Shown here in pieces: positions 19,327 through 28,975 of a stretch of DNA of 63,983 bases. Position 1 is the first letter of the stretch. Each line of letters begins with the position of its first letter. The notes beneath the pieces are model-generated. The model worked only from the letters and a program-made list of their open reading frames with translations, did no database searches and had not been told where the DNA came from. The DNA is from Acidobacteriaceae bacterium. Lineage in GTDB: Bacteria > Acidobacteriota > Terriglobia > Terriglobales > Acidobacteriaceae. Both the position numbers and the translations under genes were made by a program. The stretch spans positions 158,344 through 222,326 of the forward strand of contig PLCS01000001.1 of the NCBI GenBank assembly GCA_003134855.1, read 5' to 3'.

Positions 19327-22263
19327 GTGAAGCCGAACGATGGACCGCACCAGTACTTTTGCTCGCCGCTTGGCTCCAGCCCGGTGAAGACAAGGCGCAC
19401 CCGCATCTCCCGTCTGGCGCGGATGGCGCTCGTTGCCCTTGTAGCTCTCAGCGCCGGCTCAGTCTTGGCCCAGCAGTCGCAAACCATTGATTCGATCCGG
19501 GTGATCGGCAACCGGCGCATCCCCAAAGAGACGATCCTGGCGCGCCTCTTTACGCATCCTGGCGACACCTACGACCCACTGTCAATCGAGCGCGACTTCA
19601 ACTCGCTGTGGAACACGGCGTACTTCGACGATCTGCGCATCGAGCGCGAGGACACGGAGAAGGGCATCATCCTGAACGTCTTTGTCCGGGAGAAGCCCAC
19701 GATCCGCGAGATCAACTACAAAGGCCTTAACGCGATCTCCCAGTCGGATGTCCTGGAGCGCCTGAAGAAGGAAAAGGTCGGGTTCTCGGTTGAAAGCCAG
19801 TACGATCCGGCCAAGATCAAGCGGGTGGAGCAGGTGCTCAAGGACCTGCTCTCCGAGCACGGGCATCAGTTTGCCACTATCAAGACCGAGGTGAAGACGA
19901 TTCCGCCGGCCTCGGTGCAGGTGAATTTCAACGTCAAGGAAGGCCCCACGGTGAAGGTGGGCCAGATTAAATTCACCGGCAACCCGCACATCAGCTCACT
20001 TCAACTGCGCCGCTCGATGAAAGACCTGAAGCCCATCGGCATTCCGTATTCGATCTTCTTCGAGAATTTGTTTGCGCAGACCTTCGACGCCACTAAGCTG
20101 GAGGACGACACCGAGCGGGTGCGCTTTGCCTACCGGGACAAGGGCTACTACAACGCCGCCGTCGAACAGCCCCGGACGCAGATTCGCGATCAGGGCGGCC
20201 TGAACTGGTTCACCTTCCGGCCCAACAAGGGCAAGCGCATCGACATCCTCATCCCCATCGAAGAGGGTGAGCGCTACCGGCTGGGCACGATCACCTTCAC
20301 CGGCAACAAGGCCGTGACCAATGTGAAGGCGTTGCGCGCCACTTTTGCGGTGCGGGATGGCGACTGGTTCAACGCCACGCTGATCGGCAAGGGCCTGGAG
20401 AACCTCAAGAAAGACTACGGGCGGTTGGGATACATCAACTTCGGCGCCATCCCCAAGCCGGTCTACGACGAAGAGAAGAAGACCGTATCGATGAATATCG
20501 ATATCGACGAGGGCAAGCCTTTTTACGTCTCGCGCATCGAGTTCCAGGGCAACACAACCACCCGCGACAAGGTGATTCGCCGCGAACTGATGCTGGAGGA
20601 AGGGCAGGTCTACAATTCGCAACTGTGGGAGTACAGCCTGATGCGTTTGAACCAGCTGGAGTACTTTGAACCCCTCAAGGTGGATCAGGACTCGGAGGCC
20701 CATCAGGATGCCGAGGCGGGCACGGTGGACCTGTTGCTGAAGGTGAAAGAGAAGGGCAAGAACGCGGTCGGGCTGAATGGCGGCATGAGCGGCCAGTCGG
20801 GCGCGTTTCTGGGTGTCAACTACCAGACCAACAACTTCCTTGGCTTGGGTGAAACGCTCAGCCTGCAGGGCAACCTGGGCAGCGTCAGCCGTCAGTTCAC
20901 CTTCGGCTTCTCGCAGCCCTACATTCACAACCGCCCGCTCAATGTGGGCTTCCAGATTTTCAACAACAAGCAGGACTTCAACGCGGCCAAGAACTACCAG
21001 GCCCAAACCGGCCAGTCGGCGAATCTAAACCAGGCGCAGCAATCCCTGACGCAGAACTACAACCAGGCCGCCACCGGTTTGACCTTCTCGCTCAGCTATC
21101 CGCTCAAGCGGCACGCCTTCCAGCGCGTGGGTTTCACTTATTCACTCAGCAAGTCCACGATTACCACGTTCAGCACCGCCTCGCAGACCTATTTCCAGAC
21201 CATCAGCTTCCGCTCGGGCGTTCAGGGGGCCAATGCGCTGGACGGCATTGTCAACAGCCTGGCCTCGTTCAGCTACACCTACAACACCATCAACAACCCC
21301 ATGCGCCCGCGCAGCGGCAAGGAATACACGGCGGTGTTTCAGAGCTCCGGCATCTGGGGCAATGTGCGCTATATCGCGCCCATGGTGGCCTACAAGCAGT
21401 TCCGTTCGATGCACTACCTGATTCCCTCGGCCAACGGGCGCAATGTGCTGGGCGTGCGCGCGCAGTTGGGCTATATACAGGGCTTCGGAGGCGCCGTGGC
21501 CCCACCCAACAACCGCTTCTACTCCGGCGGCGAGGGCGAGTTGCGCGGTTTCGACATCCGCAGCGCCACGCCTTACGGCTACGTTCCCACGCGCGTCAAC
21601 GTGCAGTTGACCAATCCGGATGGCTCTTGCGTGCCGCGCGATCCGAACAATTCGCAGTTGAATCAGTGCATCCAGATTCCGCTGCCTATCTACGGCATAT
21701 CCTCCATCGGCGGTGACACAAGTTTCACCACCAATGCCGAATACCGCATTCCCATCGTCGGCCCGGTAACCTTCGCGTTCTTCGACGACTTCGGCATCGA
21801 CGCGGCCCTCAACAAGGGGCAGTTGATGCAGAGTATCGAGGGCTTCAACTCGCTGACAGCCCCGCTTTATGGCTGCCCGGTGTGGAATAACGGCGCCTGC
21901 CAGGGCGGGATACCGGGTTCGCAGGTCGGCTTCCTGCGCAACATCCACCCCATCTCCGGCACCAACTTCGTTCCGCGCATGTCCACCGGCGTAGAGCTGT
22001 CGGTCATCATGCCGGTCATCAATGCGCCCTTCCGCATCTACTATGCCTACAACCCTCTGCGGTTGAATGAGCAGCCTTACTGCAACCTTGGACTGGGAAG
22101 CAACAAGGACAGCTGTTCCGGCGAGTTGATTACCCGCGGTATGTTCCCGACGGGCGGCGCGGGCGACTACACCTACAGCGAGGTGACGGCTGCTTACGGA
22201 GCACGGAATAGGTTTCTGGAGCCACGCAAGACCTTCCGGTTCACGGTCTCGACGACTTTCTAG
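19327..22263 (+). CDS. bamA: Outer-membrane protein assembly factor BamA
   Basis: A BamA/Omp85 protein of about 978 residues that inserts beta-barrel proteins into the outer membrane. A hydrophobic signal segment (LARMALVALVALSAGSVLAQQ) is followed by about five POTRA domains: IDSIRVIGNRRIPKETI, IREINYKGLNAISQSDV, VGQIKFTGNPHISSLQL, LGTITFTGNKAVTNVKAL and VSRIEFQGNTTTRDKVI. The C-terminal 16-strand barrel covers about the last 450 residues, ends in an aromatic beta-signal (FRFTVSTTF), and contains the RGFD loop motif. The start is uncertain: GTG 19327 (chosen because the TATAAT lies upstream), GTG 19384, or ATG 19240 (unlikely, upstream of the -10). Confidence 0.93.
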   Translation: MKPNDGPHQYFCSPLGSSPVKTRRTRISRLARMALVALVALSAGSVLAQQSQTIDSIRVIGNRRIPKETILARLFTHPGDTYDPLSIERDFNSLWNTAYFDDLRIEREDTEKGIILNVFVREKPTIREINYKGLNAISQSDVLERLKKEKVGFSVESQYDPAKIKRVEQVLKDLLSEHGHQFATIKTEVKTIPPASVQVNFNVKEGPTVKVGQIKFTGNPHISSLQLRRSMKDLKPIGIPYSIFFENLFAQTFDATKLEDDTERVRFAYRDKGYYNAAVEQPRTQIRDQGGLNWFTFRPNKGKRIDILIPIEEGERYRLGTITFTGNKAVTNVKALRATFAVRDGDWFNATLIGKGLENLKKDYGRLGYINFGAIPKPVYDEEKKTVSMNIDIDEGKPFYVSRIEFQGNTTTRDKVIRRELMLEEGQVYNSQLWEYSLMRLNQLEYFEPLKVDQDSEAHQDAEAGTVDLLLKVKEKGKNAVGLNGGMSGQSGAFLGVNYQTNNFLGLGETLSLQGNLGSVSRQFTFGFSQPYIHNRPLNVGFQIFNNKQDFNAAKNYQAQTGQSANLNQAQQSLTQNYNQAATGLTFSLSYPLKRHAFQRVGFTYSLSKSTITTFSTASQTYFQTISFRSGVQGANALDGIVNSLASFSYTYNTINNPMRPRSGKEYTAVFQSSGIWGNVRYIAPMVAYKQFRSMHYLIPSANGRNVLGVRAQLGYIQGFGGAVAPPNNRFYSGGEGELRGFDIRSATPYGYVPTRVNVQLTNPDGSCVPRDPNNSQLNQCIQIPLPIYGISSIGGDTSFTTNAEYRIPIVGPVTFAFFDDFGIDAALNKGQLMQSIEGFNSLTAPLYGCPVWNNGACQGGIPGSQVGFLRNIHPISGTNFVPRMSTGVELSVIMPVINAPFRIYYAYNPLRLNEQPYCNLGLGSNKDSCSGELITRGMFPTGGAGDYTYSEVTAAYGARNRFLEPRKTFRFTVSTTF

Positions 22264-22289
22264 GAAACACCTTTCTCAACTGGTATTTC

Positions 22290-22322
22290 GAAGAGGGCGC
22301 GGTCTGTGACTGCGCCCTCTTC
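22290..22322. terminator. Bidirectional terminator between bamA and lpdA
   Basis: A 15-bp stem with one G-T wobble, GAAGAGGGCGCGGTC against GACTGCGCCCTCTTC, a 3-base loop and T-rich flanks. It sits between the convergent bamA and lpdA genes. Confidence 0.8.
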
Positions 22323-22346
22323 CTTTCGGCTCCGCTGACACGCACT

Positions 22347-23768
22347 TCATGCGTTGATCGCCATCCCCTCGACCGCTCCGTAAGCGTCGAGCAGCGATTC
22401 CGCGAGCGTGGGATGCGCGTGGATAGTGAACATCAGCTCCTCCACCGTGCCTTCCAGCTCCAGCACCGCAACCGCCTCGGCGATCAACTCGGTAGCTTGC
22501 GGACCTAGTATGTGGACGCCGAGAATCTCGCCATACTTCTGCTCGGCTACGACCTTCACAAAACCGTCGTGATTTCCCAGAATCGTGGCCTTGGAGTTGC
22601 CCGCGAAGGGGAATTTTCCTACCTTCACTTCGTAGCCTTTTTCGCGCGCCTGCGTCTCGGTCAGGCCCACCGACCCGATCTGCGGCTCGGTGTAGGTGCA
22701 GCCGGGGACGCGGTCGCGGCGCACCGGGCGGAAAGGCTTGCCGGCTATCTTCGCCGCGGCGATCATACCGCTCATCGCGCCCACGTGGGCCAGTTGCGGC
22801 AGCCCGGCGACTATGTCTCCGATGGCGAAGACGCCGGGCTCGGCTGTCTCCTGGGCGTCATTGACCCTGATGAACCCGCGATCCAGCTCGATGCGGGTCT
22901 TCTCCACGCCGATCCCGCCCGTGCGCCCGGCCCGGCCTACGGCCACCAGTACCTTCTCGGCCTCACGAACCTGGGTCTTGCCGTTGGCGTCGGTGAAGGT
23001 GACCTTGACGCCGCTTTCGGTCTCTTCAACTTGCTCAACTTTTGCGCCGGTGTTCACCTCGATGCCGCGCTTCTTGAAGAGGCGCGTGATTTCCCTGGAG
23101 ATTTCTTCGTCCTCGACCGGAACCACACGCGGCAGGAACTCGAGGATCGTCACTTCTGCGCCGAAGCTGCGGAAGAGCGAGCCGAACTCCATGCCCACCG
23201 CGCCCGCGCCGATGACGATCAGCGACCTGGGAAGCTCGTCGATGGCGAGAATTTCGATGTTCGTCAGGATACGGCGGCCAGCCTCCAGGCCGGGCAGCAT
23301 TTTGGCTTCAGAACCGGTGGCGAGAATGACGTTTTTTGCCTTGAGCGGGCTGACTTCGCCGCTCGCGGCCGTAACCTCGACGGAATGAACGCCGTCCTGC
23401 GCGGGGCCGGTCAGGCGGCCATAGCCCTCGATGCGCGCAATCTTGTGCTTCTTCATCAGGAAGTCCAGGCCGTTGGCGTGCTTTGCGATGATGGCGTTCT
23501 TGCGCCGCTGCACCGTGGCCCAGTTCAGCGTAGGCGCGCCGATCCCTTCAATGCCGAAGTCGGCGGCGTGCTGCACGTGCTCCCAGATTTCGGCATTGAA
23601 GAGCAGCGCCTTGGTGGGGATGCAGCCCACGTGCAGGCAGGTGCCGCCCAGCCGGTCGGACTGCTCGATCAGCGCAACCTTGAGGCCATACTCCGCCGCG
23701 CGAAACGCCGCCGTGTAGCCGGCCGGCCCGCCGCCAATGATTGCTACATCGTAAATCGTCTCTGCCAA
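22347..23768 (-). CDS. lpdA: Dihydrolipoyl dehydrogenase
   Basis: A 473-residue FAD-dependent pyridine nucleotide-disulfide oxidoreductase. It has the FAD-binding GGGPAGYTAAFRAAEYG, the redox disulfide GGTCLHVGCIPTK (Cys44, Cys49), the NAD-binding GAGAVGMEFGSLFRSFG, and the C-terminal HAHPTLAE with the catalytic His-Glu. This is the E3 component of pyruvate and 2-oxoglutarate dehydrogenase or glycine cleavage complexes; it reoxidises lipoamide to make NADH in the cytoplasm. No E1/E2 gene is adjacent. Full length for the family. Confidence 0.95.
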   Translation of the reverse strand: MAETIYDVAIIGGGPAGYTAAFRAAEYGLKVALIEQSDRLGGTCLHVGCIPTKALLFNAEIWEHVQHAADFGIEGIGAPTLNWATVQRRKNAIIAKHANGLDFLMKKHKIARIEGYGRLTGPAQDGVHSVEVTAASGEVSPLKAKNVILATGSEAKMLPGLEAGRRILTNIEILAIDELPRSLIVIGAGAVGMEFGSLFRSFGAEVTILEFLPRVVPVEDEEISREITRLFKKRGIEVNTGAKVEQVEETESGVKVTFTDANGKTQVREAEKVLVAVGRAGRTGGIGVEKTRIELDRGFIRVNDAQETAEPGVFAIGDIVAGLPQLAHVGAMSGMIAAAKIAGKPFRPVRRDRVPGCTYTEPQIGSVGLTETQAREKGYEVKVGKFPFAGNSKATILGNHDGFVKVVAEQKYGEILGVHILGPQATELIAEAVAVLELEGTVEELMFTIHAHPTLAESLLDAYGAVEGMAINA

Positions 23769-23893
23769 GGGAACTCCGTTCCGGGGCGCAGCGATTGAAT
23801 GAAGAGCGCCTATTCCAGGGTTCAGTTTAATGGATGCGCCTGAGGCCAGCTTCGCTTCCGCTTTGGCGCCAGCCTCAAGTACGGAAGATATTC

Positions 23894-24871
23894 TTACAGG
23901 TTGTTCTGAATCAACTCGGTTGCTAAGCGCAGCGTCTCCGGCTGGTCGCCGAAGCCCGCGATCCAGTGCACCTCCGGCTCACGGCGAAACCAGGTCAACT
24001 GCCGCTTGGCGTAGTTTCTATGGCCCTGCTGGGCGGCGGCCACTGCTTCTTCAATAGGACAAGACTCCTGCAGCACGCGCAGTGCCTGGCGATAACCGAG
24101 AGAATCGAGCGCCTTTACCGGCCCGTAGCGGTGGAGCAGGCCGCGCGTCTCCTCGACCAGTCCGGCGGAAAACATGGCCGCGCAGCGCCTGTTGAGTCGG
24201 TCATAGAGAGCCGGGCGCGGCGGGTTGAGGCCGATGCGCAAGAGCCGGAAGCCGGTGAGCGGATCGCGGGCTTTTTCCTGGTCTCCCAGCATCTGCGAAA
24301 GCGGTTTGCGAAGAGCCAGACAGACCTCGATGGCGCGCATCAGCTTGGCCGCGTCGTTGGCGTGAATGCGCTCGGCCGAGGCGGGGTCGAGCCGCTGGAG
24401 CAGACGGTGCAGCCAGCTGTCGCCGTGCCTCTGGCGGCTGCATTGCAGGCGCGCCCGCAACGCCTGCTGCCGCTCCGGCGCGGCAAAGAGCCCCTCGGTG
24501 AGCGCGCGCAGGTAGAGGCCCGTCCCGCCGGTTACGATGGGCAGCCGGTTGCGGCCGGCAATCTCCCGCAAAGCGGGCCGCGCCTGGCGGCTGTATTCGC
24601 CCGCGGTGAAAGGCTGGTCCGGGTCGGCCACATCAATCAGGTGATGCGGCAGGCGCGCCCGCTCTTCTTTGGTTGGTTTGGCCGTGCCCAGCTCCATGCC
24701 GCGATAGACGGCCACCGAGTCGCAACTGACGATCTCGCCCCCGAAGCGCTCACCCAGCGCGAGTGACAGCGCCGTTTTGCCGCTGCCGGTTGGCCCCAGC
24801 AGAAGAACAGCAAGAGGCGCCTGACTCTCCTCCAAAGGGCTGCTCGACGCAGTCGTCCGCGCAGGAGTCAT
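23894..24871 (-). CDS. miaA: tRNA dimethylallyltransferase MiaA
   Basis: A protein of about 325 residues that adds a dimethylallyl group to A37 of tRNAs reading UNN codons. Motifs: P-loop GPTGSGKT (26-33), SCDSVAVYRGMELGTAKPT, HHLIDVADPDQPFTAGEY, IVTGGTGLYLRAL, and the C-terminal YAKRQLTWFRRE. Start chosen at ATG 24871, which overlaps the stop of the upstream small gene by four bases (ATGA). A longer in-frame extension would overlap that gene entirely and has no family match. Confidence 0.93.
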   Translation of the reverse strand: MTPARTTASSSPLEESQAPLAVLLLGPTGSGKTALSLALGERFGGEIVSCDSVAVYRGMELGTAKPTKEERARLPHHLIDVADPDQPFTAGEYSRQARPALREIAGRNRLPIVTGGTGLYLRALTEGLFAAPERQQALRARLQCSRQRHGDSWLHRLLQRLDPASAERIHANDAAKLMRAIEVCLALRKPLSQMLGDQEKARDPLTGFRLLRIGLNPPRPALYDRLNRRCAAMFSAGLVEETRGLLHRYGPVKALDSLGYRQALRVLQESCPIEEAVAAAQQGHRNYAKRQLTWFRREPEVHWIAGFGDQPETLRLATELIQNNL

Positions 24872-25056
24872 GGCCGCCACCATCCCGGCGGAAAGATCCA
24901 CCTGGGATTGGTGCGCAGGAGACACCAGAGCAGGATCGCCGCCGCCACCAGCACAAGCCCGAAGACCTGGTTGCGCCGGTAGGCTCGCAACTGCTTCCGC
25001 CGCCGTGCCGTCTCGGCAACTTGCTGAAAGAACGGTTTGATCCGAGCCTGCTTCAT
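24868..25056 (-). CDS. Small single-pass membrane protein coupled to miaA
   Basis: A 62-residue protein: a basic N-terminus (MKQARIKPFFQQVAETARRRKQLRAYRR), one hydrophobic helix (VFGLVLVAAAILLWCLL, about 31-47), and a short Trp/Pro-rich tail. It has a good RBS (CAGGAG) and its TGA overlaps the miaA ATG, which supports translation. Function unknown. Confidence 0.65.
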   Translation of the reverse strand: MKQARIKPFFQQVAETARRRKQLRAYRRNQVFGLVLVAAAILLWCLLRTNPRWIFPPGWWRP

Positions 25057-25380
25057 GGCGCATTGCTCCTGCCGTCTGGCGCGTCAGGGCATCGCGGCGC
25101 ACCACGCAACAGTATAGCCATCCATCCCGGCAGTGAAGTGAAAATCCTCGATTCGCGTTGCGTGTACGGAAAAGGAACAGTGTGCCGTTCTTCCGCTGTG
25201 CCTGGCGTGGGATCGGTTCTCATTCAAAAAGTTCCGCGGTAACCTCATGCCGCGGGTGGTTCCATCCGATAAGGGAAAGTGAGAGTCGAACGGACGTTCT
25301 CGCGGGGAAGTTCCGCCGGCTGTGACCGCGCTTTCTGGCTGAGTGCCGGTTGCCGGAGCGCCGCGGGGACAGGAGTCAAA

Positions 25381-26772
25381 ATGCCACTCGCCGTATCGGA
25401 GATTCGCGAAAAGAATCGGGAGCAGGAGGATACACGGCTAGCTGCGCTGATTTCAACCGGGATACTCGACACTCCTCCCGAGCCCAGCTACGATACCATA
25501 ACCCGGCTGGCCGGGGAGTACTTCCAGGCCGATTCGGCCACCATCGGCTTTGCCGACGAGGGCCGCGTCTGGATGAAATCCTGCTGGCACCAGATGGTCC
25601 GCGAGTTACCGCGCAAGAGCTCGATCTGCGACATGGTGATTGCCGAAGACGGTCCGGTAGTGGTCGCGGACATCTCCAGGCATCCGCAACGCGATACGCT
25701 GCTGCGGCGCTTCAAACACATCGGTATAGCTTCTTTTGCCAGCGTTCCCGTGCGCTCGACCGCCGGAAGGATCCTCGGAATCCTGACCGTCTTCTACCAT
25801 AAACCCCGCCCGGAGATGCGGCCGGAGTCGATTCGCACCCTGGAGAGCCTGGCCGATATGGTTTCCAGCCAGTTGGAGCTGCGCCAGCTGCACAAGACCC
25901 TGCATGGGAACGGGAGCAGGCACAGACACGCCCGCTCTGTGGCAACCGCCAACGAAAGCTGGCCGAGCAAGGCCGATCTGCGCCAGGCCCTCGACCTGGG
26001 CCAGTTCGTACTCTATTACCAGCCGGAGGTTGACCTTTCTACGCGCAGGATTGTCGGCCTTGAAGCACTCATCCGCTGGGTTCACCCCGAGAGGGGACTG
26101 ATCCCCCCCATGGAGTTCATACCGCTGGCCGAAGAAAGCGGACTGATCCTGCCCATCGGCGACTGGGTACTCTCCCAGGCCTGCAGCCAGATTCAAAGGT
26201 GGTGCAAAGAGGATCCACGCCGCGTCTCTCTGCGGGTCGCCGTCAACCTCTCCGCCCGCCAGTTCTCGCGCGAAGGCCTGGCCGACCATGTCGAGGCTCT
26301 CCTTCTCAATACCGGCATCTCCAGCCGCCAGCTCGGCCTGGAGATGACCGAGTCCAGCCTGATTCCCAACGTCCGCATCGCCATGGAAGTCCTTAGCAGC
26401 CTGCGCAGGCTGGGCGTCTCGTTGCTGATGGATGATTTTGGCACCGGCTACAACTCCCTCAATAACCTCCAATCCTTTCCCTTTGACGTGCTCAAGATCG
26501 ACCGCTCTTTCGTGACCCGCATGACCGAGGGCGATCAACCGCTGCAGATCGTGCGCACCATCATCGAATTGGCGCGCGTGATGGGCATGGACGTGGTGGC
26601 CGAGGGGATAGAAACCTGCGAGCAATATCGCCTGTTGCGCGAGATGCACTGCCGCTACGGCCAGGGCTATCTCTTCGCCCGCCCCATGACCGCCGAAGCC
26701 GTCACTGATCTGTTGAGGCTCCCCGGCCGGATCCTCCCCGACCCCGAATTAGCCGAACTCGTTTGCGCCTGA
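25381..26772 (+). CDS. GAF-EAL cyclic-di-GMP phosphodiesterase
   Basis: A 463-residue cytoplasmic protein. A GAF sensor domain covers about 20-175 (TRLAGEYFQADSATIGF, CDMVIAEDGPVVVADISRHP). The EAL domain covers about 200-455. It looks catalytically complete: EAL in GLEALIRW, NLSARQF, EMTESSLIP, MDDFGTGYNS, KIDRSFV, VAEGIET. There is no GGDEF domain, so it should only degrade c-di-GMP to pGpG, gated by whatever the GAF domain senses. Start at ATG 25381, with CAGGAG upstream; a further in-frame extension to 25279 lacks an RBS. Confidence 0.92.
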   Translation: MPLAVSEIREKNREQEDTRLAALISTGILDTPPEPSYDTITRLAGEYFQADSATIGFADEGRVWMKSCWHQMVRELPRKSSICDMVIAEDGPVVVADISRHPQRDTLLRRFKHIGIASFASVPVRSTAGRILGILTVFYHKPRPEMRPESIRTLESLADMVSSQLELRQLHKTLHGNGSRHRHARSVATANESWPSKADLRQALDLGQFVLYYQPEVDLSTRRIVGLEALIRWVHPERGLIPPMEFIPLAEESGLILPIGDWVLSQACSQIQRWCKEDPRRVSLRVAVNLSARQFSREGLADHVEALLLNTGISSRQLGLEMTESSLIPNVRIAMEVLSSLRRLGVSLLMDDFGTGYNSLNNLQSFPFDVLKIDRSFVTRMTEGDQPLQIVRTIIELARVMGMDVVAEGIETCEQYRLLREMHCRYGQGYLFARPMTAEAVTDLLRLPGRILPDPELAELVCA

Positions 26773-26936
26773 TCCCTGCGGATCTCCGCGCTGCTTCCAG
26801 AGGTGGGGATTTCCGTGCGGAGGAGAGCGCCAGCTCGTTTCTATCCAGGACAGACAACGGGCAGGTTCAATTCTGGAGTTGGCACAGCAGCCAGCGCGTC
26901 GCCCGCGCCTGACCGCGCCATCGCATTCCTGCCGCT

Positions 26937-27371
26937 CTATTTGCACATCGGAGGGAGAGTAAAGACAAGCGGCCCGCTGGTGGTGGTAATCGAAGGCGGC
27001 TTGTCCCAGACGACGAGGGCCTTCGTGTTCTCATCATCCTTTGTCAGGACGGTCACCGTGGTCTTCTTCTTTAGCGTCCTTAAGTAAACCCAATTCGCGA
27101 CCCTATTGTCGCCCTGGCAGTAGACGGTCTCAGAGTCGAGTGTGAACGTATAGACGATGCCGTCATCATCCCGCAACAGGAGCGTCTGGCCATCAACTGA
27201 ATTGATTGGAGAATAGGTGGCGAGAGCGCCCCCTGCCTTCAGTGTGGCGAGGCTGAAAGGCAGATAGTTAAGGTGATACTGACCCTGCTGAGCCATCGCC
27301 GGCGAAACTGCGCTCAAGGCCAGGAGGAGCATAATAACCGAGCAGAATAGATTGCTGAACCGTCTCATCAT
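26937..27371 (-). CDS. Secreted protein of unknown function
   Basis: A 144-residue protein with a clear signal peptide (LFCSVIMLLLALSAVSPAMAQQ, cleavage about residue 27). The mature part of about 115 residues looks beta-rich, with INSVDGQTLLLRDDDGIVYTFTLDSETVYC, two Cys that could form a disulfide, and a Lys-rich LKKKTTVTVLTKDD. I recognise no domain for certain. GAGG precedes the start at good distance. Sits alone between the EAL gene and rlmI. Confidence 0.7.
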   Translation of the reverse strand: MMRRFSNLFCSVIMLLLALSAVSPAMAQQGQYHLNYLPFSLATLKAGGALATYSPINSVDGQTLLLRDDDGIVYTFTLDSETVYCQGDNRVANWVYLRTLKKKTTVTVLTKDDENTKALVVWDKPPSITTTSGPLVFTLPPMCK

Positions 27372-27504
27372 ACGACCTCAAAGAAGAAACTTTCACAGGT
27401 TCATGCGACTCTTAACGGGCGCTAAACCGCTGGAAATACATATAAACCTTTCCAGCGGCATTGTCACTAATTATCCTGCGCGACAATCGTAACGGGCGTG
27501 GTTC

Positions 27505-28845
27505 TTACTCCACTTCGAGCACCAGGCACTTCAGGTACTCGGTTTCCGGCAGGTTGAGCACCACGGGATGATCGGGAGCGGCTCCACGCCGTTCCAGCAG
27601 CCGCACGCGCCGGCGCGCATCGGCGGCGGCCGAGGCCACGCTGGATTCGAGTTCACTCCAGCCCACATGATGCGAGCAGGAACAGGTGACCAGCAGGCCG
27701 CCGGGGCGCATCATTTTGAGCGCGCGCAGGTTCAATTCCTTGTATCCGCGCAGCGCGCCCTCAACGGCGCGCAGGCTTTTGGCGAAGGCGGGTGGATCGA
27801 GCACGATGGCGTCGAAGCTCTCGCCCGCGTCGGACCAGTCGCGCAGGATTTGAAAGGCGTCGCCCTCCACCCAGTCGACCTGAGCGGCGAGGCGCAAGCG
27901 GTTAGCCAGGAGATTTCTCTCCGCCACTTCCAGCGAGGCGCGGGAGGCGTCAATGCCCCTAACCTGGGCGCAGACCTGGGCCAGGTGCAAGGCAAAGCCG
28001 CCCTGGTAGCAACAGACGTCCAGCGCCCGTCCGCCAGCGTCGCGGCTAGCAAAACCCATCCTTCGAGCCCACTCGGCGGCGGCGGCGTAGTTGGCCCGCT
28101 GGTCGAGGAATGCGCCGGTCTTCTGCCCGGAGTTGGCGTCAAAATGAAAGGTAAGGCCGTTGAGCCGGAATTCGGTGCTGACGACTGCGGCGGCATTGGC
28201 ATAGAGCGGCTCCAGACTCGGCGCGGACAAACCTTCCAGTTCGCGCACTCGCGGGTCGGGACGCTCCAGAATGGCCGACGGCGCCAGCTCTTCGCGCAGC
28301 ACGCGCACGCAGCTCTCGCGCACTCCTGCGGAGTCCAGCCCCCTGGCCAGCAGTTGCAGAATCACCAGATCGCCGTACTTATCCACCACCAGACCGGGCA
28401 GCTCGTCGGCTTCGCTGAAGCACAGCCGGCAGGCGTTGGTCTGCTCGTCGAGCAACGGACGCCGCCGCCGGATCGCCGCGCGCAACCGGGCTTCCAGCAA
28501 CTGGAGCCACGCGGCCTCGTCGATAGCCTCCCGCAAAATCATGCGCAACGCAATCTGCGAGGTGGGGCTATAGAGCGCCGTGCCCAGCAATAGGCCTCGG
28601 CTGTCGGCAACGGGCACGAGCGCCGGAGGCTCGCCGGCAGGAACTTCAACGGACTCAATGTCCGAGGCGTAGACCCACAAATGCCCCGCGCGCAGCCGGT
28701 CGGCGGCGCGGCGGTTGATTCTGACGCCAAATACCTGGGCGCCGGGAGCGGTTTTCTCATGAATTCGCTCTATCGGCGGCGCGGGAGGGGCCGTCTTGAG
28801 CGCCTTTTGGGTCGTTGCAGTTCGGGATGTGCGCGGCTTGGTCAT
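27505..28845 (-). CDS. rlmI: RlmI-type 23S rRNA cytosine methyltransferase
   Basis: A 446-residue class I SAM methyltransferase of the RlmI (YccW) family, which makes m5C at position 1962 (E. coli numbering) of 23S rRNA. An N-terminal PUA domain (about 37-120, INRRAADRLRAGHLWVYASDI) is followed by the methyltransferase domain, with NSGQKTGAFLDQR, ALDVCCYQGGFALHLA, FDAIVLDPPAFAKS and TCSCSHHV. The first 35 residues are a basic, Thr/Pro-rich extension. Divergent from the RelA/SpoT gene. Confidence 0.9.
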   Translation of the reverse strand: MTKPRTSRTATTQKALKTAPPAPPIERIHEKTAPGAQVFGVRINRRAADRLRAGHLWVYASDIESVEVPAGEPPALVPVADSRGLLLGTALYSPTSQIALRMILREAIDEAAWLQLLEARLRAAIRRRRPLLDEQTNACRLCFSEADELPGLVVDKYGDLVILQLLARGLDSAGVRESCVRVLREELAPSAILERPDPRVRELEGLSAPSLEPLYANAAAVVSTEFRLNGLTFHFDANSGQKTGAFLDQRANYAAAAEWARRMGFASRDAGGRALDVCCYQGGFALHLAQVCAQVRGIDASRASLEVAERNLLANRLRLAAQVDWVEGDAFQILRDWSDAGESFDAIVLDPPAFAKSLRAVEGALRGYKELNLRALKMMRPGGLLVTCSCSHHVGWSELESSVASAAADARRRVRLLERRGAAPDHPVVLNLPETEYLKCLVLEVE

Positions 28846-28975
28846 GTGCTCCTATTAGTCTGATTCATCTTACATCCCCCATCCTTACCGGGATCGAATT
28901 CCATCGCGACTACGCGGCGAGCAGCTATCCATTTCTCTTTCACGCGCGGCGAACGCAACCGGCCTATAATGAGTC

